NCBI GenBank assembly: GCA_003971905.1
Contig: RSEE01000045.1
Span: 186,001-250,000 of the forward strand
Source of the DNA: Moniliella sp. 'wahieum'
Taxonomy: Eukaryota > Basidiomycota > Moniliellomycetes > Moniliellales > Moniliellaceae
Direction: 5' to 3'
DNA length: 64,000 nt
Made by a program: the position numbers and the translations under genes. Of the stretch, positions 45,604 through 57,419 are shown one piece after another. Under the pieces are notes generated by a model. It saw only the letters and a list, made by a program, of their open reading frames with translations. It had not been told where the DNA came from and searched no databases. Each line of letters begins with the position of its first letter. The first letter of the stretch is position 1.

Positions 45604-46146
45604 GAACGTGCTGGGCAAGCATACGCGATGGTATTGGCAGAATGGGGAGGGATGGGAAACGCGTCCCAGCAGCAGGGACGACGCGAAGAGCCGGCTGGGT
45701 GAAATGTTAAAGTGCGATGGCAAAATGCTAAATGCAATCCTTTTCGATTGCAACCTGGGGTACGCCACATTTCGTTTCGCATTTCAATTTCCCCCATCAA
45801 ATGCAATGCCAACTTTCAAAAGGGACGCTTTAGGGTTGGGCACGGGGGCGCAGCAGCGGCGGTGTGGGGATTGCCATGCGATAAGGCCGTGCGCCTCCAA
45901 GACCACTTGAAGCTTCAAGCTTCAAGCAGATCGGAGGATCGAGCAGTGGGGTTAGTACTTAGTACTGCTGCGCACGCCCAAGGAGAGCGCCGAGCGCCGA
46001 TCATCGATCAACGTTCAATTCGACAATCGACTTGTGTCCTTGCTCGCGCCACCACCCTTCCCTGCCGCACCTGCTCCGATGGCCTGTCTTGTCGGATGCG
46101 CTGCGCCCCGGCGCTGCAGCGATGCTGGTAGTGCATCGGACCAACG
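45604..46146. promoter_or_regulatory. Divergent intergenic region, SFH1 / PI-PLC gene, with heptamers
   Basis: Both flanking genes start here. The right half carries three heptamer arrays between 45910 and 46022, within 240 bp of the PI-PLC start. Confidence 0.5.
45910..46022. repeat. AAGCTT, AGTACT and ATCGAT/AACGTT heptamer arrays
   Basis: AAGCTT at 45910 and 45917 has C spacers, and AAGCAG follows at 45924. AGTACT at 45954 and 45961 has a T spacer. ATCGAT at 46003, AACGTT at 46010 and AATTCG at 46017 have C spacers. All are exact 7-bp steps. Confidence 0.85.
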
Positions 46147-47609
46147 ATGCGCATCTTCAACTACACTTCCAGTGCCGTTGTGGTGACGCTGGAGCCTGCC
46201 CGCTCTTGGTCGCCAAAGAGCAAGCATTGACTGTCGACAAGAAAGCAGCTTCTCTTCTGTCCCTGGCTGCACGCCCTTGGGCACCCACCGTACAGCACAA
46301 CCCACTCATCCGGCACAACTCTCCAAGTCCGTCCCATCCATGGCGGCGCCCGGACACCTACTTGCACCTCGACCTTGTCATCCCGCCCACGACGATACCT
46401 GGAGCTTGCAGACGTCCTCCCCCCTGCTTTGACAAGCGCAGTAGCCTGTCCTCTACTATTCCTTCGGTTCTCGATGCCAAACTGGACGTGGCCACTCCAG
46501 CTCGTATTGGGGGCTCCAAGTATGTTGCTCTCCTGTTGCGTTCTGGGATCCTGGCGATTAGCGCTGACTGGAAGCTCGTCCCTGTCAGTCGGGACCGCAC
46601 TGGAAAGCAACAATGTGGACATTATTTTGTTTGACGACATTGACCCAAGTCGGTGGATGGGGCAGCTCCCCGATGACACTTTCTTGAGTCATCTCGCTGT
46701 ACCTGGTACGCATGAGACGCTGGCTCGCTACGGTACCCGCAAGCCAAATGTCAAAACGTAGAGAGTACCGTGGCGGCTCAACTTGCTGCTGGGATCGTTT
46801 TCGACATACGGCTGGTTGCCAAGCCTGCAGTTGATTCCGTTTCACGGGGGAGAAGGAGAAGGGATCGTCTCTATGCCTATCATGGCAAGGTGGACGAACG
46901 CATCATGTTTGACCAAGTGTTGGAGCAGATCTGGGCATTTTTGGATGGCCCTGGAGCACAGGAGACGTTGGTGATGAGCATCAAGCCGAGGCCGATTCCG
47001 TGGCGATGCAACAATGCTTGGAACGCGTTTACATTGCACCTACACGGCATCGGTGGTGGCTCAAGACCCATACCCACGTTGGGTGAAGCTCGAGGCAAGA
47101 TCGTTCTCTTTTCACGCTACGGCAAGACGGAAGAACCTGATATGGGAATTCATCCGCCTGTGTGGCCCGACAATCTGGATGGACTGTATGTTGCAGTTCC
47201 TGTTACTTGATGCCAAAACTGACACATGACCTAAGATGGACCTACCAGCTGCCTAAGGGTGAAACGTTCGCGACCCAAGACTGGTACAAGATTCGCAACT
47301 TGTGTGCCGTGCCGCACAAGTGGGACCTCGTCCAACGCTTGGCACAAACCTTTGGCCCGACCGACGCCTACGCTATCAACTATGTCAGCGCCAACACCTC
47401 TCCCTTGCCTACCCACACCATGTGAGCTTGGGACTTTGGTGGTGGAAAGGACTGAACGCGCGCTTGCGTGACTATGCCGCCCATGCGCACCGAGACCGAT
47501 GCTTGGAACCGGGGCAAAGCTTGGATTCACTCCATTGTTTCTTCCTCCTGACTTTTATGAAGTCCTTCCCGAGTTGGTGCCTTTGCTGATCCAGGCCAAC
47601 TTTGCTTGA
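46147..47609 (+). CDS. PI-PLC X-domain phosphodiesterase-like protein
   Basis: This protein has the single X domain of bacterial-type phosphatidylinositol phospholipase C and its eukaryotic PLCXD relatives. Catalytic-type motifs appear in order: HLAVPGTHET (first His), VAAQLAAGI plus FDIRL (Arg), and LYAYHGKV (second His). Family segments FDQVLEQIWAFLDGPGAQET, LVMSIKP and GKIVLFSRYG follow, and the end reads FYEVLPELVPLLIQANFA. No Y, C2 or PH domain is present. The N-terminus from 46147 (MRIFNYTSSAVVVTLEPARS) resembles an immunoglobulin-like or aegerolysin-like leader seen on some fungal PI-PLCs, but that part is inference. Frame breaks lie near 46230, 46600, 46760, 46810, 47210 and 47430. 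The substrate is probably a phosphoinositide or GPI-type lipid. Confidence 0.78.
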
Positions 47610-47891
47610 TGCGTGTCGTGCTCTTTCCCCCAAAGATAACACGTTCCCCACCTATGAAGAAGCTTCAATCACAGAATGCCATTATACAATGCAGGACTCA
47701 GCCCGCATTTGTTTCCCGTCTAATATCGCGCGAAGACGCCCAGTTCGGCATAGTCTTCAAGGAGACTGGTAAAGAGAAATGGTCATTGAGACCCCGTGAA
47801 GCTAACAGGTCAAGACAAACAGACCCGAATTGGAAACGAAAAAGGGGAAAGATGGAGAAATGGGAAGAACAAAGAAAGAGAATGCAGGGTT

Positions 47892-48902
47892 TTAGCCCAA
47901 GATGATGGAAGACTTGCCGCCCGTACCGCCGGGACTCTGAAGAGGGAAAGCAAAAAAGTCAGTAGATGCGACCAACAGGGGGACTGGCCGTACCGAACCC
48001 GGCGGGAAGGGCGAAACGTGTTCTGGGCAGGGGCAACTCTTCGGTCTGAGCGGGACGGGTGCGCCCTTTCAACGTTAGCACTTGTTCCTCCTCCTCCTCC
48101 TCCTCGGCAAAGCTGGAAGAGCTAGGTTGGGAAGCCGCTTTCTCAGCGGCCAGCGCGGTGCGGCGTTGCCGGGAAGAGGTAGGCTCCTCATCCTCAAACG
48201 AGCAAAGAGAGCCCGCACTTGACCGCTCGAACCGCCAACGTCTTGTCGCACCGACGAGAGGGCCGGAAAACTTGGCCTGACGCATCCAGCACTTCCGTCT
48301 CAGCACCCCTTTGTCGGAGGTTGGACCACCCGGGCGGTTGTGGAGGTAGCCGCGGTGGAGGTTGCACAGGAGCGGCAGGCGCAGGCGCAGGAGCAGGTTT
48401 CTTCCGAATCCAATGAGCAAAGAGAGATCGCACCTGGCCACTGGACCGCCAACGTCCTGACGCACCCTGCGAGAAGGTCGGAACACTTGGCCCGAGGGAT
48501 CGACTACCTCATGTTCGGTGCTCCGGCGGTCGGTGCGCGAGGGAGCGGCGACGGCGGTAGGGGCCTTGTTGGACTCCCCGCTGAGACTATTGGAAAAGGA
48601 ACCAACCGTGGCGTAATTGGGGAGCCGGTTGAGCTCGGTAAAGTTGGGTCCGACCTCGACTCCCTTGGTTTTGAGAAAGTCGATCAGCCCGGCTTTGGAA
48701 AAGACAATCGAGTGGGTTTGTGGCAAGATACCTACCGAACCGGCTGGTCAACCCCCTTTCACATGAAGCAGTCATAGTGTGGAGGAGAGCAATAGCAGAC
48801 GGTGCGCTGCACGGTGGACGTACCCATCTCATACGCCCAGTCCTTGGGGTTGGACCCGGGAGCGGTGCCCTTGTTGGGAGTGAACTCGGTCGAGATAGAC
48901 AT
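47892..48902 (-). CDS. Orphan protein with repeated GG-SS-LF motifs
   Basis: I cannot name this protein of about 310 residues. It starts MSISTEFTPNKGTAPGSNP. A GTACGT intron near 48829 joins to THSIVFSKAGLIDFLKTKG and GPNFTELNRLPNYATVGS. A unit SGQVFRPSRRVRQDVGG then SSGQVRSLFA occurs twice, about 220 bp apart at DNA level (near 48470 and 48270), separated by a proline-rich linker (KKPAPAPAPAAPVQPPP). An acidic stretch follows, and a last exon (47936-47892, intron 47937-47993) ends in GGTGGKSSIILG. The spaced V-x-GG-SS-x-LF pattern and the GGKSS end recall the HN1/JPT and SPIRAL1 families of microtubule-linked proteins, but only weakly. Frame breaks fall at equivalent places in both repeat copies. 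Confidence 0.55.
48265..48495 (-). repeat. Internal duplication in the orphan gene
   Basis: Two segments of about 75 bp are clearly related: 48420-48495 and 48210-48290. They share GGCCAAGT-TTCCG-CC-TCTCG and GACGTTGGCGGT and differ at scattered third positions. They encode the repeated SGQVFRPSR...RQDVGG block. Confidence 0.7.
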
Positions 48903-49451
48903 GGCAGAGCGGAGGGGTGGTGGCGTGCAGGAGAAGGGGGTGGAGGCGGATCTCTTTTGGGCGCGACAAGCAGAGGGTGGTGGGGGAGGCGGAACAGGGG
49001 GCGGAGCGAACCAAGTGACCAAGCCAGAGTTTCCTGGCAACGCTTAATAGAGCGTCTACTAGTCTACTGGGCGCTTGGAGAGAACCGGCTCCACAGCACA
49101 CACTGGCGCCATGCCAGGCCATGTCTCGGGGGGGCATCGCGCGTCGCACAGCGCGACCCTCTCACAAACAACACCAGCCGGCCTCTTGCAATTTCAAAGC
49201 GTACTCATTGCCCAGCCACAACAACACACAACCCTGGTTGTATCACCTCTTCAGCCCGATGATTGATGGATCACCGTTATCCCGTCGTGTCCTTCTCTGG
49301 CGTCTGCACCGCCCAAGCAACAACAACAACGCAAGGTTTACTGTGCACTGGTCAGGCTGGCCAGTGCGCATCCGGGGTGTACAGTTCAGAGCTGTCGGGT
49401 TCTGGATCCAACTAACACAATCAAAAGAAACGATGGCAAACAACCAATCTA

Positions 49452-50938
49452 TCAGCCCTGCACTTGGGCTCCCTCGCTGTGCTCAGGCCGCTTGAGCACC
49501 AGCGGTTTCCCCTTCGTAGCGCGCCGCCACACGTCGCGGATGTCCTCAGCAACCGTTTCAAAGTGGGACGTGGCGTCGTACGAACGAGTGATGAAAATGT
49601 TGTCATCGCCCCCGGACTCGAGCGGGGCCTCTTGTGGGGCAATCGAGACAAACTTGTCAAGGATGGGGCCGAGCAAGTCGAGACCGGGTTTGAGCTCCAG
49701 CTCGGGCCGGTCGGTCTCCACAATGGTGGTGACTGAGGCAATGTACAGACCCTCAGGGGCCACATTGTGGTTCTTTCCCACCAAGGTGACGTAAATGTCG
49801 TGCTTGCGGCCCAACTGCGCCTGAGGAATAATGAGTTGAAGCGAGTCGGCGTTTCCCGTGTTGGGAATGGGGGCCTTAGCAGGCAGATGGCTCGCACCAC
49901 GTGGCCCGTTGCCTGCACCTTCTCCTTACCACCAATCTTGCCACGGAAATAGGAAGGATCACCAATCACCAAATCTGCTGTAACCGTCTCCCCCTCGCTG
50001 GTGACGCCCTTGAACTTGCCCTGGTCGTCCAGTATCACCTCCTCAATCGGCTTGGCCAACATGTAGGTGCCGCCATAGATGGCCGACAAGCGAGCAAAGC
50101 CTTGTGGCAGCTCACCCAGGCCGTACAGTGGGTAAATGTACGGCGACTTGCCATACCGGCCACGGACGTGGTGTAGAGAATGATGCGTTCGTACGTCTCA
50201 CGCGCAGGTCGCTTGATATACGAATCGTCCAGGTGCAGCGCCATGGCATGCCCAATAAAGTCTTTGGTGCCCTTCTCGAGGCCAAACTTGGTGTACACTT
50301 GGTCCATCGAGTCACTGTCAAGATCGATGCCTAGCAGGGGGATTCTATAGTCAGCAATGGCAGCCGATAAGCATGTGGCAGAGACAGGAAGGATGGAACA
50401 CGTACCTTGGTGGGTGCCGGGTCATCATCGCGCCAGTTCTGGATGAAAAGGAAAAAGTTGCGTGCTCGACGTTTCTCAAACAGACCCATCAGAGGCGATT
50501 TGACAGCCTCCATCTCGGTAGCGGGCACCTTGGCAATGCGCCCATCGCGATACACATACGAGGCAGAAATCTGCTTGAACTCGAGGTAGCGAGTTACATC
50601 GGTGTGGACGAGCATGTTGGTTAGCTCGCCATTGCTCATGGTGAACTTGGGCACCAAGTCGATGGCCCAGTCGCGGTCGCGGCCCAGACCAGTGGGCACG
50701 GCATCGGGGCGGAACTTGGCAAAGAGTTGGGACAGGGTGAGGGATGCCATGTCGCCACCATAGTACTCGTTGCGGTCCATGTGGAGCACCTTTTTGCCGT
50801 CGACCGAGAGCAGGGCGGAGAGCACACACTCGGTCACACCGGTGCCGAGGATAATGGCGTCTGCGCAGGGTCAGCCACGCCAGCACAGCGGAGGAGACGG
50901 CGAGGAAGCCCAGGAGACGCACCATAATGCTCGTCCAT
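49452..50938 (-). CDS. GDI1: Rab GDP-dissociation inhibitor
   Basis: GDI extracts GDP-bound, prenylated Rab proteins from membranes and recycles them through the cytosol. The first exon is only 16 nt (50938-50923, MDEHY plus one base). The 62-nt intron 50861-50922 joins it in phase to [19 protein letters not shown], the FAD-fold dinucleotide loop. Family blocks follow: [67 protein letters not shown] and [17 protein letters not shown] second intron starts GTACGTG near 50405 and ends near 50338. Frame breaks lie near 50410, 50160, 49900 and 49820. It diverges from the TLDc gene and lies close to the RAM2-dependent prenylation theme, but with no sign of co-regulation. Confidence 0.95.
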
Positions 50939-51384
50939 GGTGGCGGGTGTGTGGTGGTGAGAGGGTGCGGGGAGGGATGGAGGCGAAGCCAGGGCGATAC
51001 GCTGCTGGCGGGGCTGAGCTGACGAGGGGACGAGGGGCGGCCGACAGCGGCCAGGCATACGCGATAGCGAACGCAGGCCAGGCACCAACCGCTGAGCGCT
51101 GAACTGAACAGACACTGAGCCGGTCGCTGGCAGGCAAAAACTTTCAAACTGCAGCGCCACGTGGGACTGAAGATTGAATGTTCAAGCGGACGAGACGAAG
51201 AGAGAGGAGGCGGCGGCGAAGGCCCGCTGGACGGCCGACTGCGGTTGCCAGTCCCAGCGCCCTTGGAGCTTGGCGGGCGCCTGCTGGTGGCGCAGCACTT
51301 CCCACCGCGTGCCGCCCCATTGCCATTGCCATTGCCATTGCCATTGCCATTGCCATTGCCATTGCCCTCGGCCCCCTTTCCGGC
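50939..51384. promoter_or_regulatory. Bidirectional promoter, GDI1 / TLDc gene
   Basis: This 446-bp region lies between two divergent starts. It contains the (CATTGC)8 repeat close to the TLDc gene start and GC-rich DNA elsewhere. I see no TATA box. Confidence 0.55.
51318..51366. repeat. (CATTGC)8 hexamer microsatellite
   Basis: Eight perfect CATTGC units end 18 bp before the proposed ATG at 51385. If an upstream start were used, the unit would read Leu-Pro in frame and length changes would keep the frame. Confidence 0.95.
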
Positions 51385-53242
51385 ATGGCCGCCCGTCCGC
51401 ACACTCGCTCCGTGTCCGAATCGTCCTTTGGCGAGTTCGCCGCGGCCCCCTCCCACGCCCCTCCAGCTTCTCCCCCCCCATCCCCGAGCCCCACCCGCCC
51501 TTGCCCCTGCGCCCGCCCCACCCGGCAGCGACTCGGACTTTGATCCCGCCACATCTGGCTTCAGCGACTTTGTCGCCGCCCCGGCCGCGGCCGATGCAGC
51601 CGACCCTGACTGGGGCTCCTTCCACACTGTCTTGCCCACGCCTCCTGCGCCCCCCAGCCCGCCCATCCGCGATCTGCGGCCCGTCGAGGCTCGGTTGCGG
51701 CTCAAGGAGCGCAACGACGCAGCGGGTCAGTCGGCTGACCCAGAATACCACTCCTCTGGCCTCTATGGCCAGCAGCTTGCCGACAATGCCCATGCCCAGG
51801 CCTCGCACTTGCCCATTCCTCTCGCATCTCATTCCGATGGGGGCGGCATCCCCCCATTCGGCCAACAACCCCCGTCCGATTCAAGTTGGTCAGGTAGCCT
51901 TTGGCGTTCGTTTGGCAACCTCAACTACGCCAGATTGGCGGCCAGGCCCGCGGAGCGGCCGGTGAGGCTTGGAGCCATCTCCCCCGTCCCCCCTTCCCAC
52001 CGGCCTGTTTGACATGACAGCCGACGACCCCGAGTATCAAGCGTACCAGCAAACTCTTCCGGTCTCCTCCAAGGGACCCTCACCTTCCCCTTCTCCGGGC
52101 CCCGTGCGTCACCACCCCCCAACCGCATCTGCCCCTCTTCCGCCCAAGGCGATGCCCATCCTTTCCGGTGCGCCGGGTTTCAATGTGGCCCAGGACCGGT
52201 TTGAGAATCAAAATTGGAACCGGGGTGGGTGGACGTTACCCACCCATCAGGCCTCGCCCACGCCTACCCCGCCTTCGACCTCCACGTCCGCGTTGCCTGC
52301 ACGCGATGCGCAAGCTCTTTCTTCCCACTCTTCTCTCTCTTCTGCCAATCCCACTGCGGTTGACCACTGGAACGCGTGCGCGTCTTGACCGGCGCCTCGC
52401 CCCAGGCTGCTGCCGAGTCGCGCTTTGCCCATCGTCGCGCTCAGGCGGTCACGCTGCATGGAAGGTACCGACACGCGGCAGCTAGTCCGTCCTGGTCTGG
52501 CCGGCCAATTGCAGGGTGTCCTTCCGGCTCGTCTGCAGCTCGGTCGCGGCTGGCGCTTGGTCTACTCGACGGACCAACATGGGATCAGTCTGCAAACCTT
52601 GTACGATCGGGTAGGACGAGCGATGAGTCAAACTTCCGCCTCGCGTTCGGCTGCGCGGGAAGGATGGTTGCGCGGTGCGTCGTCGGCTACCGCATCGGCC
52701 TTGGCCGCGGACGAGGGATCGAGCAGCTTGTCAACGTCTGCTACGCTCGGCGAGGCAACCCAAGCAGCTGCCCAGGCGGCCGACAAAATGTCCCGCTCGG
52801 ACTGGCCATGCACGATGCCGGTCTGATTCTTGCGGTGCAGGATGCCGACGGCAACGTGTTTGGCGCCTTTCTCAATGAGCCTATCAAGCCCCAGCCGCAT
52901 TACTTTGGTTCGGGTCAATCGTTCCTATGGAAGACGGTCAAGGTTCCGGGTCGGAGTAGTGGCGAGGGCGTATTTGAGGCGGGACGCATGCTCAAACTCT
53001 TTCCGTGGGTAGGGAGGAACATGTACGCCTGTTTGGCCCAAGGTCTAGCCTCGCCTTTGGTGGAGGCCCAGATGGACGCTATGGCCTGTGGCTGGACGAC
53101 CAGCTGGAGAATGGCGTGTCGGATGTGTCGTCACATTGACAACGACCCCTTGGCTAACACGACTGCCTTTCCGGCAGGGGAGCGCAAGGAGGAGAAATTT
53201 GAGTGCATCGCTCTCGAGGTGTGGGCAGTGGGCGTTGACTAA
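51385..53242 (+). CDS. OXR1: TLDc-domain oxidation-resistance protein (Oxr1-like)
   Basis: TLDc proteins protect against oxidative damage and several bind the V-ATPase and promote its disassembly; yeast Oxr1 does the latter. The N-terminal 330 residues are disordered, rich in proline and serine, with short acidic/aromatic blocks such as DADPDWGSFHTVL. The TLDc domain fills the C-terminus: LPARLQLGRGWRLVYSTDQ, GISLQTLYDR, LILAVQDADGNVFGAF, PIKPQPHYFGSGQSFLWK, YGLWLDDQLENGVSD and the ending KFECIALEVW. The last motif is the family's C-terminal ExW. An insertion of about 60 residues rich in serine and alanine interrupts the domain near 52620-52790, as in many fungal members. The start at 51385 gives MAARPHTRSVSESSFGEF. 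Frame breaks lie near 51460, 51985, 52375, 52460, 52800, 53055 and 53130. Confidence 0.88.
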
Positions 53243-54342
53243 CAAAACGCATTGAATGAAACGCCACGCTGTATGAGGCCTGAGGCATGAGGCGTCGGTG
53301 ATGGCTACGTTGAGTATACAGTCTACAGTTAGTATGGAAGATCACTTCGACTGGCTCCTGAGTCTGCTCCTTTGGCTGGGAGGATGTGGCTGTCCATTCT
53401 ACTCGCCCCGTACGTCCCCAGCCTCATGCGCATGCTTCGTCCGACGGTGAACGACAAACTTATCGCACTTCTGTTGACCTCTCTCGCTCGTACACCACAC
53501 GAGTGTCTTCGATGCAGCGCCAGCGTTGTAGGCAAATGTAGGAGCAGAGCGTTGGCACAAGCTACGCAAGAACAAAAAAAAGTCAACGAGACGGAAAGTC
53601 GTAATGTCACTTGTTGACCACAACAATGATCATTCAAACTACACTTGGCTTTCCTCCACGTCGGCAGCCAAGTGCCCCGTGCGCACCAACAAAGGCACAT
53701 CTCCAAATAGCTCCATATCCTCTACGATTTTAGTCGCCATTTCCCGCCCAGCAAGCGCACCTGCGGTCTAACGTCACCGCTAGTTTTAAGCACATCGTGG
53801 TCGGCACTCGCACCCATTCCAAGTTTGGCATGTTTTGCGAGGCCAAGCGGAAGGCAATCCTCAACATTGCTCGCATCATGGAGGATACCCAGAAATGTTT
53901 TCTCATGAGAGAGCCAGCACCGCTTGGGGTGAAGGAAACGGGATGGGGGAACAGGGTCATGCGTACGGACGCACTGTTGCAAAGTGATAAGAATTTTGCC
54001 TTCTGCTCTGTCTACGACTGTCACTGTCTAATCGATCTCCCCCACCTATCGGTTTCTTCTTCTTTTGGATGAGAGATAGCACTTCTTCGTCTCCCGCTTC
54101 CCTCTTTATAGACTCAAGCCTTTAAAATGCGGGGAATGCGGCAAGATCAAAACTGGTGTACCGGAGAGGGAGACACCCCAGAGCTCTGTTCCTGTTGTTT
54201 CTCTCCCCTAGTTGTGCATACCACCACGTCAAGCAGGTACCATATGCACAGATATGAACGACTACCACAAAAATGTTTGACCACTGAAGGAGAACTGCCT
54301 GAAGAGTCTTATGCATCTCAGATCTCACGGAGAAGGTTTATC

Positions 54343-54381
54343 GACGTTCGACGTTCCACCGTCGTTCAGCGTTCAACGGTA
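54343..54381. repeat. GACGTTC heptamer array
   Basis: GACGTTC at 54343 and 54350 is followed after a 4-nt slip by GTCGTTC at 54361, AGCGTTC at 54368 and AACGGTA at 54375. Confidence 0.75.
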
Positions 54382-54439
54382 ACCGCTCACATGGCTCCTA
54401 ATAGGTATCCACCCCAATCATTCTATCCACTTGTGCGCT

Positions 54440-56340
54440 GTATCTCTGTTGGTTAGTTCTGGTTAGTTGCTAAGGAAGGACAGGAAAGGTAGAAAGCAAG
54501 AAACGACCCTCCCCTTTCCAGAAAGAGAGTAGCTTTCGTAACGCAAGGCCAGGGTGGTGCTGCCTTACGACCCAGCGCGCCTAGGCCTTACCCGTACGTC
54601 CACCTAAGCAAAGCAAGGAAAAGCGGGGTACAGGTCCCTCAGCGCGCCCGAAAGAGGGCAAAGGGAAGTCGTGGAAAGCCCTGTGCTAAGGGCAACCATT
54701 CTCGTAGCACGTGCTTGACGGGATCAGACCCACTTGGTCACCGTTTGTCACCAAGTTGACTGCACGCCTGATTTGTTCTAGACCCTGTTTCCCCCTTTGA
54801 CTATGCTCCCCTTCTTCTTCCGTGTGACCCAGGTCGCATGTTCTCTTCTTGGAGGCATGTATACCTGACCCTCCTTTCCACGCGATGAATATGTTCCTCA
54901 TCCTTCCCCCATCGCCAGCTCCTGTTAGAACGGGCGGTAAACAGCCGTCGGGGTGAAAAGAAGGGAAAAGGCGAGGACAAGACTTACATCCCGATAGTAC
55001 GAGAGGAATATAGAATCGGTTGCATGGAGGGAAAGCAGCAACGTCTGCCCGTCAAGGTTCTGATGCGATGTGGCAGTTCCCCTCCTGTGCGCTAGTGCGA
55101 GGGGAAGGCAAAGCGCTTATTGGTCGCGACCCGGACGTTTGAAGGAACCTGACTCTTCTCACTTGTCCGATCGGGTGGGAGTGGAGGGGGGCGGCCAAAT
55201 TTGCCGGGAAACTGGCATCCATTGGTGGGAGGCTCCTGGAAGCAAACATCGAAGGGAGACGGATGGAAGCCCAGCTTCACTTAAAGGTCAGATCCGTTTG
55301 TCCACTCCAACATTTACTTGAGAGAGCTGCGTGTCCAAGCACCCCTACTTAGAGGGGTCAAAGACTCTATTGTGTGCATATTCCCCTCTTGCACAGGGCA
55401 TGCGAGAGACCAACCGTCGGGGCAGCACGCAACTGGTGCAGTAGTAACCAGAATACTGTCTGAAGGCAAGGCGGAGTCGTAGGACTTGCGATCGTCTTTC
55501 CCTTTTTCCCGATTCTTGGCTTTGGAAGAAAAGATCCCATCAGGTGGCACAGAACCCCTGCGATGTTACAGGGGAAGGCAAGTCGTAACAGTTGGAAGGG
55601 GGGGGGGGGATGATAACCAGGACGGTGCCGACGACGCATACAATGGCGCGTAGGCATGCAGAGGAAAACAGATGAACCTCAGCACCCTTCTGTTCGACTT
55701 GTATTAGGAAAAGGGGGTGTTGGGAGAGGTCGCAGACCACAAAGGTCGTAACCGGGCATGCGAGAGTTACTCCCTCTGCTACGTCAGCTAGTGGCTGTGA
55801 GAGGGTTCAATTTGTTGTGTACGCCGGCGTTGGAGCGATCGCCCGTGCCAAAGGGCCCCCTCAATCGTCCAACTTGTTGTCTCGTCCAGAGGGACAGCCA
55901 ACAACTATAGCTGTCCCCGTGGCCGCGAGGCGTGCGTCCACTCCCGTTTTTCAGGGGGGGAAGCTTTTTGGCAAGGCAACGGCGAGCCTACGCACCGGAG
56001 ACACCGACGCAACATTCCTTGGGCCCCTACGCTATGCAACAGTGTCGATAAGGCCGAATCATGCCGATAGGTCAATGCCAATGTCGAAGGGGGCTGAGTC
56101 CAAGCCTGAGAGGGGGGGGTGAGGACAGCGTCCTTCTCGAGACCTCGACGGCTTCAGCCCCAGGCGGGTAGCTCCTAGTGGGGAGGGGAAGAAAGGAGGA
56201 AAGTACCACTGAAGCTGGACATCTGGTCGACTCGACGACCAAGCTGTTGAGGATAGTGTTGAGGGATAGTGAGAGAGGCCAGAAGAGGAGGGTGAAAACC
56301 ACCCCGACCAAAGCTAGCAATCTCTGATGGTCTAGACCCC
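54440..56340. other. Compositional island, possibly organelle-derived
   Basis: Over about 1.9 kb the plus strand is rich in GGAAAGG, GGGAAGG and AAAGAGGG-type purine runs, with a ten-base G run near 55606, and shows none of the heptamer arrays found on both sides. Translations are short (for example a 101-codon frame at 55817-56122 and 83 codons at 55070-55321) and carry no domain I can name. The texture recalls plant mitochondrial intergenic DNA, but I have no alignment to support that. Confidence 0.3.
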
Positions 56341-57343
56341 CTAACCCTTTAGACTACCAAAATACACCCAATATATGCTCTGTTCCAGCAGTACCGATAG
56401 CACTTTTAGGCTGTGATGCATGTTGTGATGACTGTGAGAGAGAGTCGAGATGTGAGTAACTGAGTTCAGTACTCATGGGCACATTTTGCGGGCCATAGGA
56501 GGGTCTAGGGGTGTATTCGCTTCGACCGCGACTGATTGGGTGACCGTGTGATAAATGTTGGATTCGTGTTTGTTGGATCCGTGTTCGTGTGCATTTGGTA
56601 GAAATACTTACTTCCGCCTTTTTGTCGTTATCCATTCGACCTTATCTCACCGTTATAAATTTTCTTCAATCGGTTATCTCGTCGATGATCGATAAATCAT
56701 CGATTACCTTTTCAACCGTTCGGCACTGAGGCACTGAGCGGCTGGCTCCCAATGAGTGCGAGACCTGAATGATTTCAGCCGAGCGCGGTCGAATGCTGCC
56801 AGACTTGTTACGTACAGTCCCCCGCTTCCACACGGAGTATCGCGCGTACTGCGTACAGGCTAGGCGCTCGACGGTTGAACGTTCAGTTGAACGCCCAAGA
56901 TAAGCCCGAGCGAGCCTGATAGGCGCCCAGCGGTTCGTTGTCCCAGCCTTAATCCAACGATGCTAGATATTAACCTCTCTGGGAATGATAAGAATGCAAG
57001 GGGGCGATGCTGTATGCTGTGCTCTGAAGTTCAACGTTCACGTTCACATTCAATCTATTCACCATTCACTATTCACTAGGCGCAATGCTGCGGCGGGAAA
57101 GCACAGGGACGCACACCGCAGCACCTGGCAGCATCCGCGGCACCGGGACAACCACGGCCTGTCTCGGATGGTGCTACATTCCCCTGTCACGTGCAGGTCC
57201 TATTTCTATATGGCCGAGGTCTGGGGTTCGCGCGAACCGGGCGAACAGAAGAAACACGGGCATACGTATTTTCCCGAGTGATCGTGGGGTCGCCTCGGAC
57301 TGTCTGGGGACCGCCAGCCAGAGACCAGCCATTGGTCACTGGC

Positions 57344-57399
57344 ACTAGTCACTCTAGTCACTACCTAGTCACTAGTCAGCTAGTCACTAGTCACTGGTC
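57344..57399. repeat. ACTAGT repeat cluster
   Basis: ACTAGT occurs at 57344, 57371 and 57386, with CTAGTCAC variants between and ACTGGT at 57393. Spacing is 7 bp or 7 plus a few bases. Confidence 0.8.
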
Positions 57400-57419
57400 G
57401 GGCCCAGGCCGCAGGCCTC

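Noticed and set aside
53722..54024. 100-codon minus-strand frame with a protein-like middle (SHEKTFLGILHDASN)
   Set aside because: No family recognised, no introns or flanking exons found, and neighbouring DNA is repeat-rich. It could be a gene fragment but cannot be supported.
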